From DATFCK01 sp963728975 (lineage in GTDB: Bacteria > Verrucomicrobiota > Verrucomicrobiia > Chthoniobacterales > UBA10450), in NCBI GenBank assembly GCA_963728975.1, contig CAVSMF010000001.1, positions 1,302,001 to 1,366,000 of the forward strand: a DNA stretch of 64,000 bases. The letters are read 5' to 3'. Positions 9,233 through 16,706 of the stretch are shown one piece after another. How positions within the stretch are numbered: the first letter of the stretch is position 1; every line of letters begins with the position of its first letter. Made by a program: the position numbers and the translations under genes. The notes under the pieces are model-generated. The model ran no database searches and had not been told where the DNA came from. It saw only the letters and a list, made by a program, of their open reading frames with translations.

Positions 9233-9874
9233 ATGCGAAAATTTGACATGCCAGAAAAAATCCGACCTATCGAACAAATGCTGGAGTTGAGCGAGGAGGC
9301 GGTTTCGCCGGAGCACCTCGATTCGCAGGTGCAGAGGGCACAGGAGCAATTGCTTCACCTGAAACGCCAGCAGGAACAAATCGAAAAGCAAAAGCGGGAG
9401 CTGGAAGAGCTCAGCCGGCGTCAGGACGAATTGGAGCGGGGCCGGGCCGAAATGAGCGATAAACTGACTCGGTCCCTGGTGATCCTGGAACGGGAAGCCT
9501 ACGATACCCAAAAGAAACTCGAACATATCCGGGCGACGCGGGAAAGTTTCGGCCAGCATTTGGAGTTGCTGGAGGCGATCGATCCGAAAAGCTGGAACCC
9601 GACCGATCTGCACAAGGAGTTGAGCCGCGCGCTCAGCGCTGTGGACGATGCCCGGGCCGAATTCAGTCAGCAACGCAGCCGGCTCCAGGCAGCGGACGAA
9701 GCCAATCAGGATGTCGCGTTACCGGAGGCCGCTCCGGATATGGCCGATTTGCTGGGGGGTGGCCGTTCTTTTGGTCAATGGATGCAAATTGGCCTGGCCT
9801 TGAGTTTGCCCCTGATCGTTTTCGGATTCCTGGCGTTGCTCCTCTTTTTCTGGATAGCCGGAAGGGTTCATTGA
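9233..9874 (+). CDS. Coiled-coil protein with C-terminal membrane anchor
   Basis: A 213-residue protein of unknown family. Residues about 25-165 are rich in Q, E, K and R with heptad spacing (HLKRQQEQIEKQKRELEELS, RRQDELERGRAEM), predicting a long coiled coil. A single hydrophobic segment near the C-terminus (about 184-208, IGLALSLPLIVFGFLALLLF) predicts a tail anchor. The ATG at 9233 or a second ATG at 9248 could be the start. It lies 6 bp upstream of a smaller protein of the same design and both precede gatC, so an operon with gatCA is likely. I do not recognise a function. Confidence 0.8.
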   Translation: MRKFDMPEKIRPIEQMLELSEEAVSPEHLDSQVQRAQEQLLHLKRQQEQIEKQKRELEELSRRQDELERGRAEMSDKLTRSLVILEREAYDTQKKLEHIRATRESFGQHLELLEAIDPKSWNPTDLHKELSRALSAVDDARAEFSQQRSRLQAADEANQDVALPEAAPDMADLLGGGRSFGQWMQIGLALSLPLIVFGFLALLLFFWIAGRVH

Positions 9875-9880
9875 TCCCGC

Positions 9881-10246
9881 ATGCTTCGACGTTCGCCTAG
9901 ATCGATCACCGCGCTCGATCAGAGTAAGCAGGAGCTTGCCCGGCAGGAATCGGAGTTGCGCAACAAGGTGGAAAAACTCGAGCGGATGATTGCCGAAGCA
10001 CCGCGAGTGGCTGAAGAAATCAGCCGGCAACAACGGGAAGAACTGCTTCAGCGCGCCGGGGAAGAGCGCAGCCGGCTCGATGTTTCGCTCGCTTTGCCTG
10101 ACAAGCGCTATGGCGATGACGCCAAGGCCGCACCGCGGCGCCGTTTGCGAAAAGAACGCCGGGAAGGCCGGATCATTTTTATTTTGTTGGCGGTTGCCCT
10201 GGTTCTTTCCGTGATTTGGCTGATTGCCCATTTGCCCAGCTTCTAG
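9881..10246 (+). CDS. Small coiled-coil, tail-anchored membrane protein
   Basis: A 121-residue protein with a short coiled coil (about residues 12-60, SKQELARQESELRNKVEKLE), a basic stretch (RRRLRKERREGR, about 88-99) and a single C-terminal TM helix (IIFILLAVALVLSVIWLIA). The basic stretch before the helix suggests a cytoplasmic N-terminus by the positive-inside rule. It repeats the architecture of the preceding gene, so the two may interact or be diverged relatives. It ends 9 bp before gatC. No family recognised. Confidence 0.75.
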   Translation: MLRRSPRSITALDQSKQELARQESELRNKVEKLERMIAEAPRVAEEISRQQREELLQRAGEERSRLDVSLALPDKRYGDDAKAAPRRRLRKERREGRIIFILLAVALVLSVIWLIAHLPSF

Positions 10247-10255
10247 TTCCCGGTC

Positions 10256-10546
10256 ATGAGCGGTGTTTCCGAAATCCAAGTGAGTTATGTCGCGCAGTTG
10301 GCGCGTCTGAAGCTGACCGCGGCCGAGACCGACCTTTTTCAAAAACAACTGGCTGACGTCCTGCACTACGTGGAAAAGCTGGGTGAGATCGATGTAACCC
10401 AGGTGGAAGCAAGCGCCCATGCCATTCCGGTTTTCAATGTCTTTCGGGCAGACGAGCCTCGCGATGGGTTTACCGCGGAAGAAGCGTTGAGCAACGCGCC
10501 CCGCCAGGCGAACCACCTTTTCATCGTTCCCAAAGTCGTCGAATGA
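10256..10546 (+). CDS. gatC: Asp-tRNA(Asn)/Glu-tRNA(Gln) amidotransferase subunit C
   Basis: A 96-residue GatC, the small subunit that wraps GatA and stabilises the GatCAB complex making Gln-tRNA(Gln) and/or Asn-tRNA(Asn) by transamidation. Family features are the N-terminal helical motif VSYVAQLARLKLTAAETDLF, the central LADVLHYVEKLGEIDV and the C-terminal FRADEPRDGFTAEEALSNAP followed by FIVPKVVE. The stop overlaps the gatA start by 4 bp (ATGA), indicating translational coupling. gatB is not in the window. The asnS gene at 55.7 kb suggests that Asn-tRNA can also be made directly. Confidence 0.94.
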   Translation: MSGVSEIQVSYVAQLARLKLTAAETDLFQKQLADVLHYVEKLGEIDVTQVEASAHAIPVFNVFRADEPRDGFTAEEALSNAPRQANHLFIVPKVVE

Positions 10547-12002
10547 CGCCGAGCGCTCTGCCGGCGCTCAGCATCGCCGAACTCCAAGCGCTGCTCCGTC
10601 GCCGGGAAGTTTCGCCCAAAACGGTAATGGAGGGGCTGCGGGACCGGATCGATGAGCTCGACGGAACCATTGGGGCCTATTTGTCGTTCGATTTCGAAGC
10701 GGCGGTGAAAGAGGCGGAGAAAGCAAATGTCGATCTTCCGCTGGGCGGAATTCCGATTGCGTTGAAGGACATTATCAGTTTGGCCGGCCAGCCCTGCACT
10801 TGCGGCTCGAAGATCCTGGCCAATTACCGCGCGATCTACGATGCCACCGTCGTGAAAAAACTGCGCGCGGCCGGAGCGATCCCGTTCGGGAAAATGAACA
10901 TGGACGAGTTCGCCATGGGATCGTCGACCGAAAATTCGAGTGTGAAGCTGACTCATAATCCCGTGGGATTTATCCCGGGTGCCGGGCGGTTCCAGCGGCG
11001 GTTCCGCCGCCGCGGTGGCGGCGGATGAAGCGATTGCGGCGCTCGGGACCGACACCGGCGGATCGATTCGCCAGCCGGCGGCCCTCTCCGGAGTGGTCGG
11101 AGTCAAGCCGACCTACGGACGAGTGTCGCGGTTTGGCCTAACCGCGTTCGCTTCTTCACTCGATCAGGTCGGCCCGTTAACCAAAACCGTGCGGGACAGT
11201 GCTCTGATCATGAATGCGATTGCCGGGCCTGATCCGGAGGACAGCACCTGTCTCGATCAGCCGGTCCCGGATTATACCGCGGGTCTCGGACGCGATCTGA
11301 AAGGGGTGCGGCTCGGGTTTGCCCAAGGAATACATGATTGGCGGAATCGATCCGCAGGTGCAAAAAGCAGTCGAGACCGCCATCAAACAACTGGAATCGC
11401 TCGGGGCCGAGATCATCGAGGTGTCGCTCCCCCACACCGATTACGCCATCGCGGTCTATTATATAGTGGCCACGGCGGAAGCGTCGGCCAACCTGGCCCG
11501 GTTTGACGGGGTCCGGTACGGATATCGGGCTGAAAATCCGACCGATCTGCTCGATTTCTATGGACGAACCCGGGGCGAAGGTTTCGGTCCGGAAGTGAAA
11601 CGGCGGATTATTCTCGGCACCTACGTTTTAAGCTCGGGCTATTACGACGCCTATTATCTGCGCGCCCAAAAGGTCAGGGAGCTGATCCGGCAGGATTTCG
11701 CCAAGGCCTTCGAAAAAGTGGACGCGCTGGTCTCGCCCACCTCGCCGGTGCCGGCGTTCAAAATCGGCGAGCGCACCGACGATCCCCTCCAAATGTATCT
11801 GGCCGATATTTTCACCAACGCGGGAAACCTGGCCGGAATTTGCGGGATCAGCATTCCGTGCGGATTCGCCGAGGTCGAAGGCAAGAAATTGCCGATCGGT
11901 TTGCAGTTTCAAGGCAAGGCCCTGGACGAAGCGCGCATATTCCAGATCGCGCACGCCTACGAGCAAAGCACCGACTGGCACAAGGAGCGTCCAAAGATCT
12001 GA
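10543..12002 (+). CDS. gatA: Asp-tRNA(Asn)/Glu-tRNA(Gln) amidotransferase subunit A, two frameshifts
   Basis: This is the amidase subunit of GatCAB, broken by two single-base insertions. Frame 1 gives the N-terminal part with the catalytic Lys region (GGIPIALKDIISLAGQPCTC). After an extra C in AATCCCGTGG near 10961 the frame moves and reads PGGSSGGSAAAVAADEAIA (cis-Ser) and GTDTGGSIRQPAA (nucleophilic Ser). After an extra T in GGGTTTGCCC near 11322 it moves again and reads PKEYMIGGIDPQVQKAVETA to the end. Correcting both gives a continuous protein of 485 residues, the normal GatA length, with the complete Lys-Ser-Ser triad. Each junction falls inside a conserved motif, so no sequence is lost. 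Confidence 0.92.
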
Positions 12003-12053
12003 ACGTCCAACCCCGAAAATCCATCGGGGATGTCGTTAGGTTAGTTGTGGAAA

Positions 12054-12111
12054 GTGAAGATCAGACCCCACTTCTCCCTCCGGTGAAGATCAGACCCCAC
12101 TTCTCCCTCCG
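12054..12111. repeat. Perfect 29-bp tandem duplication
   Basis: GTGAAGATCAGACCCCACTT plus nine more bases occurs twice back to back (12054-12082 and 12083-12111) with no mismatch. It lies in the 276-bp gap after gatA that marks the left edge of the accessory island. No gene is evident in the gap. Confidence 0.9.
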
Positions 12112-12278
12112 CAAGCAGTGCGATTCTTGTAAGATCGCAAAGCTATTACAGCAGTTTCCCCCGGACTCGGGCCGTTTGCCGGTCGTGCGCTACTCGTCAG
12201 TAAGACCCGTGGTCAAACCACCGCTGGTTGGACGATCCATCCGAGGTTAGAAAAGAGAAAGAAGGTCCAACACGGCCC

Positions 12279-12560
12279 CTAACTTGGCTTAAACTTGCTC
12301 AGCACGTCCTCCGCGATCATCAGCACGGTGCGTCCTCCGGTCGGTGCTAGTTTGCCGCCGCCAACTTCTTCACCTGCGGCTGCAAGACCGTGATCTTCAG
12401 GGATGTAGGCTTCGACTGCGTAGGGGGTGAGCGAGGGTTGGCGGACCTTGACCTTGAGCCCCGGCATCTCGGCGGTCAGTGCCTTGGTGATTGCCGTTAT
12501 ATCGTAGTTCCCGGTCCTCGGCACCTCGATGGTGAGCTCGCAACCTTGGTAGTATCCCAT
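12279..12560 (-). CDS. Hypothetical protein, 93 residues
   Basis: A short open frame from the ATG at 12560 with protein-like composition (N-terminus MGYYQGCELTIEVPRTGNYD, C-terminus RTVLMIAEDVLSKFKPS). No signal peptide or TM segment is apparent. It may be a single alpha/beta domain. I do not recognise it and no operon partner adjoins it. Downstream on its strand is the 29-bp duplication; upstream is one of two imperfect repeats that flank the nuclease-like gene. It may be a cargo gene or a chance frame. Confidence 0.5.
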   Translation of the reverse strand: MGYYQGCELTIEVPRTGNYDITAITKALTAEMPGLKVKVRQPSLTPYAVEAYIPEDHGLAAAGEEVGGGKLAPTGGRTVLMIAEDVLSKFKPS

Positions 12561-12598
12561 GCGCGAAAGGTAACACTCGCTCGAGCCGGCATCAAAAA

Positions 12599-12647
12599 AT
12601 CATCCACGATGACCCAGGATTCATCGCGGCATGGCCCGATGACCGAC
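12599..12647. repeat. Imperfect direct repeat, left copy, flanking the nuclease-like gene
   Basis: Shares CCCAGGATTCA and GCATGGCCCGATG in the same order and orientation with 14072-14120, roughly 80 percent identical over 49 bp. The two copies bracket the 12679-14001 gene. Confidence 0.7.
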
Positions 12648-12678
12648 GTTAACGCTCTTTGAACGGGCGGCACCGCCG

Positions 12679-14001
12679 TCACGAACTGAGCAGCTCCACG
12701 GTTGTGTTATTCCACGTCTTCAAGTCCTTAATCGTGAATTGGCCACCGGTCGGTATTTTTTCAAAGTCTTCGGATTTTGCGTAAGCAAAGCGGCGCACGT
12801 TTGCGCCGATACCCATGAATGGAACTGACATCATCTTAATTTTTTCGATTTTTGAATTTGGCCCCAGGTCAGTGAACCAGCCTTTATCCATCGGGAATAG
12901 TTTTTCGTAAGCTTGAATGGCATTGGGAATTTCCTTTGAGGGAACGCCAGTATAACGCGCAAACAATTCATACTCCTTCTCCCTGAGGTCAGTCAGGATA
13001 AAGCCGCCAAAGAACCATAGGAACCACTGCCAAAAAACCGGGTAGCAATGGAAATATGGCTCCTTGGCAATTTCATCGAGACCATCGCGGAATGCTTTGG
13101 GAAGAAAATTCATGTGAGACCATTCCCATGTCTTGCCGGACATTGTGATTGATTCAACCGCGACCGTTTTCGATTTGTCACCTGCGTTCCTGTAAATGAT
13201 GTAGTCGATTGCATTTTTCAAAATGGCCAATCGGGCACGATGTTCGATGAAACATGAGATTGCTACATCGTTCAGCCGACATTCGTAATAGGTTTCCGCA
13301 AAAACTTCTTTAGGCAGCGCTTCGTATTCCGCATCGAAGGGCTTTCCCATCGATTCATTTGCACATTTTGCCGAGATGTTAGGAAACTCTTGAAATGTCT
13401 TATACAACTGCTCAACCCGCAGAACGATGTTTTCAGTGAAAAACGTCCTGCTGTTAATCAAAAAGAAATATTCGGCCAACGCATTGTAACGCTGAACCTT
13501 GTGATCTTTTTTCTTCGCGGCGTAGAGACGTTTTAGAACGTTACGCTCGGTCCAGTAAGAAAAACGCCAACAAGGGGTCTCGAATCCCTCGCAGTGGTCG
13601 ATGTTTGTAAATGATTTTAGCGCCTTGGCGGTGTCTTTTAGATCTGGAATACAGATGAGGTCGATCCCAAGCGATTTCGACTTCCCGACAAAAAAGAGTA
13701 GGAATTTACGATCTTCACGGACGACAAACTTCCCATCGGATAGACCGAGATAAACCATCCAGCCTTTGACCTTGAAAATATCGGCGAAACCCCACTTACC
13801 GGATTTAATTTCCAAGAGCCGAATGTCCGGCACCGCGTTTTGTCGATAATTGGTTGTGATGATGTCCAGTTCGAGAACCTCATCTTCGCCGCGCTCGATG
13901 AGTTGCCGCTCGACATGAAACCCGCCGCATTGAAAATATGCGGACACATATTCCTCGAATTCAGGTCCCTGAGGGAGTTTAGGCAATGCAACCGGCGGCA
14001 C
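12679..14001 (-). CDS. Putative PD-(D/E)XK nuclease-fold protein
   Basis: A 440-residue protein with no named family that I can assign. The N-terminal 120 residues look like a restriction-endonuclease fold: GPEFEEYVSAYFQCGGF (helix with acidic residue), then VLELDIITTNY (D of the PD motif), then RLLEIKSGKWGFADIFKV, where E-x-K forms the (D/E)XK pair. The remaining 300 residues are rich in aromatic residues (FWQWFLWFFGG, about 325-335) and have no obvious motif. GC is visibly lower than in the housekeeping genes around it. The gene stands alone between two imperfect direct repeats, consistent with recent acquisition. Nuclease activity and a defence role are inferences from the motif and context. 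Confidence 0.65.
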   Translation of the reverse strand: MPPVALPKLPQGPEFEEYVSAYFQCGGFHVERQLIERGEDEVLELDIITTNYRQNAVPDIRLLEIKSGKWGFADIFKVKGWMVYLGLSDGKFVVREDRKFLLFFVGKSKSLGIDLICIPDLKDTAKALKSFTNIDHCEGFETPCWRFSYWTERNVLKRLYAAKKKDHKVQRYNALAEYFFLINSRTFFTENIVLRVEQLYKTFQEFPNISAKCANESMGKPFDAEYEALPKEVFAETYYECRLNDVAISCFIEHRARLAILKNAIDYIIYRNAGDKSKTVAVESITMSGKTWEWSHMNFLPKAFRDGLDEIAKEPYFHCYPVFWQWFLWFFGGFILTDLREKEYELFARYTGVPSKEIPNAIQAYEKLFPMDKGWFTDLGPNSKIEKIKMMSVPFMGIGANVRRFAYAKSEDFEKIPTGGQFTIKDLKTWNNTTVELLSS

Positions 14002-14415
14002 GGCTTTAGCCTAACATTATCGATGCCGCAGTCGAGTGGACAACATGACAGCGCGCGCTGACAATCTCTGGATCATCGACGTTGCCCCAGGATTCACCTT
14101 CGCATGGCCCGATGGCGGACCTTAGGGCCTGGCCACCTCAATAGATAGAACGGAGGTTTCCTAAGGTAAAAATCGCATTTCTGCAGCGATTCGCCTGCTG
14201 TCGTCCGTCGTCTGCAAGTTACTTAGTTCTCGATAGTTAGGCGATCCCGGTTTTTATCACGGAACATCAGAGATCCGCCAGCTTTACCCTATAGGGTGAT
14301 ACACAAGGGTGACACGAATCCGTGTGCCCGAACCGTTGCTGCAACCACGAACCCCCTTTTTTCTCCTACAACTCAGCCAGCAATGGTAAACAGAGCTTCG
14401 TCTGATACTTGCCTC
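14002..14415. other. Intergenic gap without a clear gene; holds the right direct repeat
   Basis: Between the nuclease-like gene and the Pycsar-like operon. It contains the second copy of the imperfect direct repeat (14072-14120). The frame of the next gene is open back to 14296, but the residues there (low complexity, P/T rich) do not resemble the family. Promoters for both neighbours should be here, but I see no convincing -35/-10 pair. Confidence 0.6.
14072..14120. repeat. Imperfect direct repeat, right copy
   Basis: Partner of 12599-12647; shares CCCAGGATTCA and GCATGGCCCGATG in order. The separation is about 1.47 kb, the size of the gene between. Confidence 0.7.
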
Positions 14416-14928
14416 ATGCCCTTAGATAACGAAGATCTCTGGAATATTTTTTCCAACATCAATGACTGGGTTCGCTTCGCTGACACAAAAGCAGCTGCCG
14501 TGATCGCGGGCCAAGTCACCATCTTCGCTCTGGCAATCCCCCGAATCTTAACGAACGGAACGATCATAGCTACGAGCATATGGCTGTTGCTTCTTCTGGC
14601 ACTTAGCTTGATCCTGGGGGCACTCACGCTCCTGTATGCCCTTAAATGCATCCTGCCGCGGCTCAAAGTGGGCGAAGCCAAATCTCTCATTTTTTTCGGG
14701 CACATCGCTCAGGCATTTTCTGATGCCAAGGCATATCAGGAAATGGTTGAAAGACACCTGAACGAGCCGAGCGGACTGCGAGATCATCTAGTGCATCAGA
14801 TTTGGTCCAATGCGGTTGTCGCTTGGGACAAATACAAAACTTCAACCTGGGCACTGCGGTTTTTTGCCTTCGGGCTGGTTCTAAACGTCATCGAGTTACT
14901 CATTGTTTTTGTGCGCACCAATCCATGA
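14416..14928 (+). CDS. Pycsar-type membrane effector (PycTM / DUF5706-like)
   Basis: A 170-residue membrane protein. The N-terminal motif DLWNIFSNINDWVRFADTKA, then hydrophobic segments (about residues 31-48, 55-82 and 148-167) with SLIFFGHIAQAFSDAKAYQE and LVHQIWSNAVVAWDKYKTST between them, is the pattern I know for DUF5706/PycTM, the transmembrane effector of pyrimidine-cyclase anti-phage systems. In that family, cCMP or cUMP triggers membrane disruption. The stop overlaps the cyclase start by 4 bp (ATGA), which strongly supports a functional pair. The frame extends upstream to 14296; the ATG at 14416 is chosen because homology starts there, and an ATG at 14383 is an alternative. Confidence 0.82.
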   Translation: MPLDNEDLWNIFSNINDWVRFADTKAAAVIAGQVTIFALAIPRILTNGTIIATSIWLLLLLALSLILGALTLLYALKCILPRLKVGEAKSLIFFGHIAQAFSDAKAYQEMVERHLNEPSGLRDHLVHQIWSNAVVAWDKYKTSTWALRFFAFGLVLNVIELLIVFVRTNP

Positions 14929-15653
14929 GGGCTAGCTTTGCCAAATATGACGTTGTGGCCAGCGCTGATCGCATCGATGAAATATTAGAAGCAGAGGACG
15001 AATCTTTTGAAGAAGTGAACTCGATCCCCTCACGGGATTCACTAACCTTCAGCAACGGCTACTACGTCAACTGCAGCGCACTCTTCATCGATATCCGCAA
15101 GTCATCTGAGCTGCCCAGCAAATACCAACGACCCACGCTCGCCCGACTGTACCGCGCATACCTATCGGAATGCGTGGCCGTGATGAACGCGAACGTCGAC
15201 TGCTCCGAAATATCAATCGTTGGGGACAGCGTAGGAGGTATCTTCAATACACCAAACAAGCAGGATATCGACTACCTATTCTCGACCGCGGCCGAGCTAA
15301 ATTCCATGATAGGCATTCTGAACTACAAGTTCGGCCTGTATGATATTGAACCAGTCACGGTCGGAATAGGACTGGCCTACGGCAGAGCCTTAATGATCAA
15401 GGCTGGATATGCAGGCAGCGGGATCAATGAAGTCGTCTGGATGGGCGACGTGGTTAATGAAGCTTCCAACTTGTCACACCAAGCGAACTCAACTCCCAAC
15501 TATAAAACTTTGCTTGTCTCTCAAGTGTTTGCTCAAAACCTCAATGAACACAACGCCGCTTTGCTGCAAAAATGTGCGTGGATCGACGCTTACCACGGCT
15601 ATGTAATCAATACTGCCATGCAAAAGGGTACGATGATAACTGCGCGTAGGTAA
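14925..15653 (+). CDS. Class III nucleotide cyclase, PycC-like pyrimidine cyclase
   Basis: A 242-residue protein whose core (about residues 45-215) is a class III cyclase homology domain: first metal-binding Asp in ALFIDIRKSSELPSKY, second in EISIVGDSVGGIF, and the active-site Asn in MGDVVNEASNLSHQAN. The usual Arg after the Asn (consensus VNxAARL) is Asn here. No sensor, TM or HAMP domain is attached, unlike most housekeeping adenylate cyclases. Translational coupling to a PycTM-like effector makes a Pycsar system the best reading: on infection the cyclase would make cCMP or cUMP. Which pyrimidine cannot be told from sequence alone. Confidence 0.85.
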   Translation: MRASFAKYDVVASADRIDEILEAEDESFEEVNSIPSRDSLTFSNGYYVNCSALFIDIRKSSELPSKYQRPTLARLYRAYLSECVAVMNANVDCSEISIVGDSVGGIFNTPNKQDIDYLFSTAAELNSMIGILNYKFGLYDIEPVTVGIGLAYGRALMIKAGYAGSGINEVVWMGDVVNEASNLSHQANSTPNYKTLLVSQVFAQNLNEHNAALLQKCAWIDAYHGYVINTAMQKGTMITARR

Positions 15654-15986
15654 TCGCGTTGCTATGGAGCTAGCGGGCTTCGTTGTTCTCATTGTCTTAA
15701 GTGGGAGAGGTGGGCGAATGGTTTTAATACATCTCGATTCAAATACACTAGACCAGTGAAGTTCGCTGAAACTTCAAAAAAGTTCTTCGGCCCTCCAGGG
15801 TTACCAGCCTTGGCGCGATACGCATTTGTGAGCAGTGGCAGCGCAAAACCCCGCCAAAACGAAAGCCGCAGACCCTTCTCGCGGACAAGTTTTAGACAAG
15901 CCGAGTGTCCATCGGTGTCCATAGATGGTCAGACTTGTCCATCCTCCATAGAGTTAGCGGCAGCTGCTGTAGTAGCCGTTTAAGAG
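15654..15986. other. 333-bp gap, no gene recognised
   Basis: Between the cyclase and tRNA-Thr. Frames on both strands are short and without recognisable motifs. A stretch at 15896-15945 contains repeated GTCCAT(C/A) words. No integrase fragment could be recognised here, although a tRNA-proximal position would be the usual place for one. Confidence 0.55.
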
Positions 15987-16063
<77 letters not shown>

Positions 16064-16207
16064 CGGCGGGCCAAGATTGCATTTGAGCGGGGAGGCGGCA
16101 AGCGGCGGCCCGGCAGCGGCCCGGAGGACCGGGCCTCCTCTTCCTCTATAAGAGGACGCGCTCCCTGGCGTTCGACGAATGAGCAGGCAGTCATCCAAAT
16201 CTTTCTC

Positions 16208-16250
16208 AGGTAGGGACGTTTCTCCGAAACGTCCGCCTCGCTCTTTCAAC
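16208..16250. repeat. Palindrome of the GGTAGGGACGTTTCTCCGAA family, copy 1
   Basis: GGTAGGGACGTTTCTCCGAA followed by ACGTCC forms a hairpin; a second copy with A/T changes that keep pairing (GACATCTCTCCGAGATGTCC) is at 25802. The compensatory changes suggest selection on, or mobility through, the hairpin. Confidence 0.7.
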
Positions 16251-16578
16251 GGAGGGACGAGCTCCGGGACTGTTACCCAAATCAGCGATAGGAAAAAGGA
16301 TACACAAAGGAAGGGGTATCTGGCAAGGCGATATTTCCATGATGGGAAAGCAGAAGATTGAAGCCGAGTTATTCCATTATGGAGTGAATTTGGAAAAGGG
16401 AGTGAGAGCTAATCCATCCGCTGCGCAAGGTCAAAGCAGGGATTGATTTTAGCTTATGCGGCAGGAGGTGGCGCACTGCTACAGCAAAAATGGCAACGAG
16501 TCACTACGTCCTGCCTCCCAATCGACTGTTTGGTTTGGCTTAGCCCCAAAAGGATCCGGGATTTCGGCCGGGATCACC

Positions 16579-16660
16579 TCAATAATCCACTCCACCCATG
16601 CCGCCGCCCGGCATCGGAGGAGTCTTTTTCTTTTTGGGGAAGCTCCGTGCCCAAGCCGCC
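16579..16660 (-). pseudogene. Fragment of a groEL 3' end
   Basis: The reverse strand ends TPPMPGGGMGGVDY followed by TGA, the typical Gly/Met-rich chaperonin GroEL tail. Just upstream, in a neighbouring frame, it reads TELPQKEKD, the usual segment before that tail. One base is out of register, and nothing upstream resembles the rest of groEL, so only about 25 codons remain. It sits between tRNA-Thr and the TIR gene and was probably carried in with the island. Confidence 0.72.
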
Positions 16661-16706
16661 ATTAACGAAAGACGCTAGATCGAGGACTTTACATAAATGA
16701 CGCCAC

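Noticed and set aside
15689..15922. Possible integrase fragment beside tRNA-Thr
   Set aside because: The translated reverse frame (77 codons) has no tyrosine-recombinase catalytic residues.
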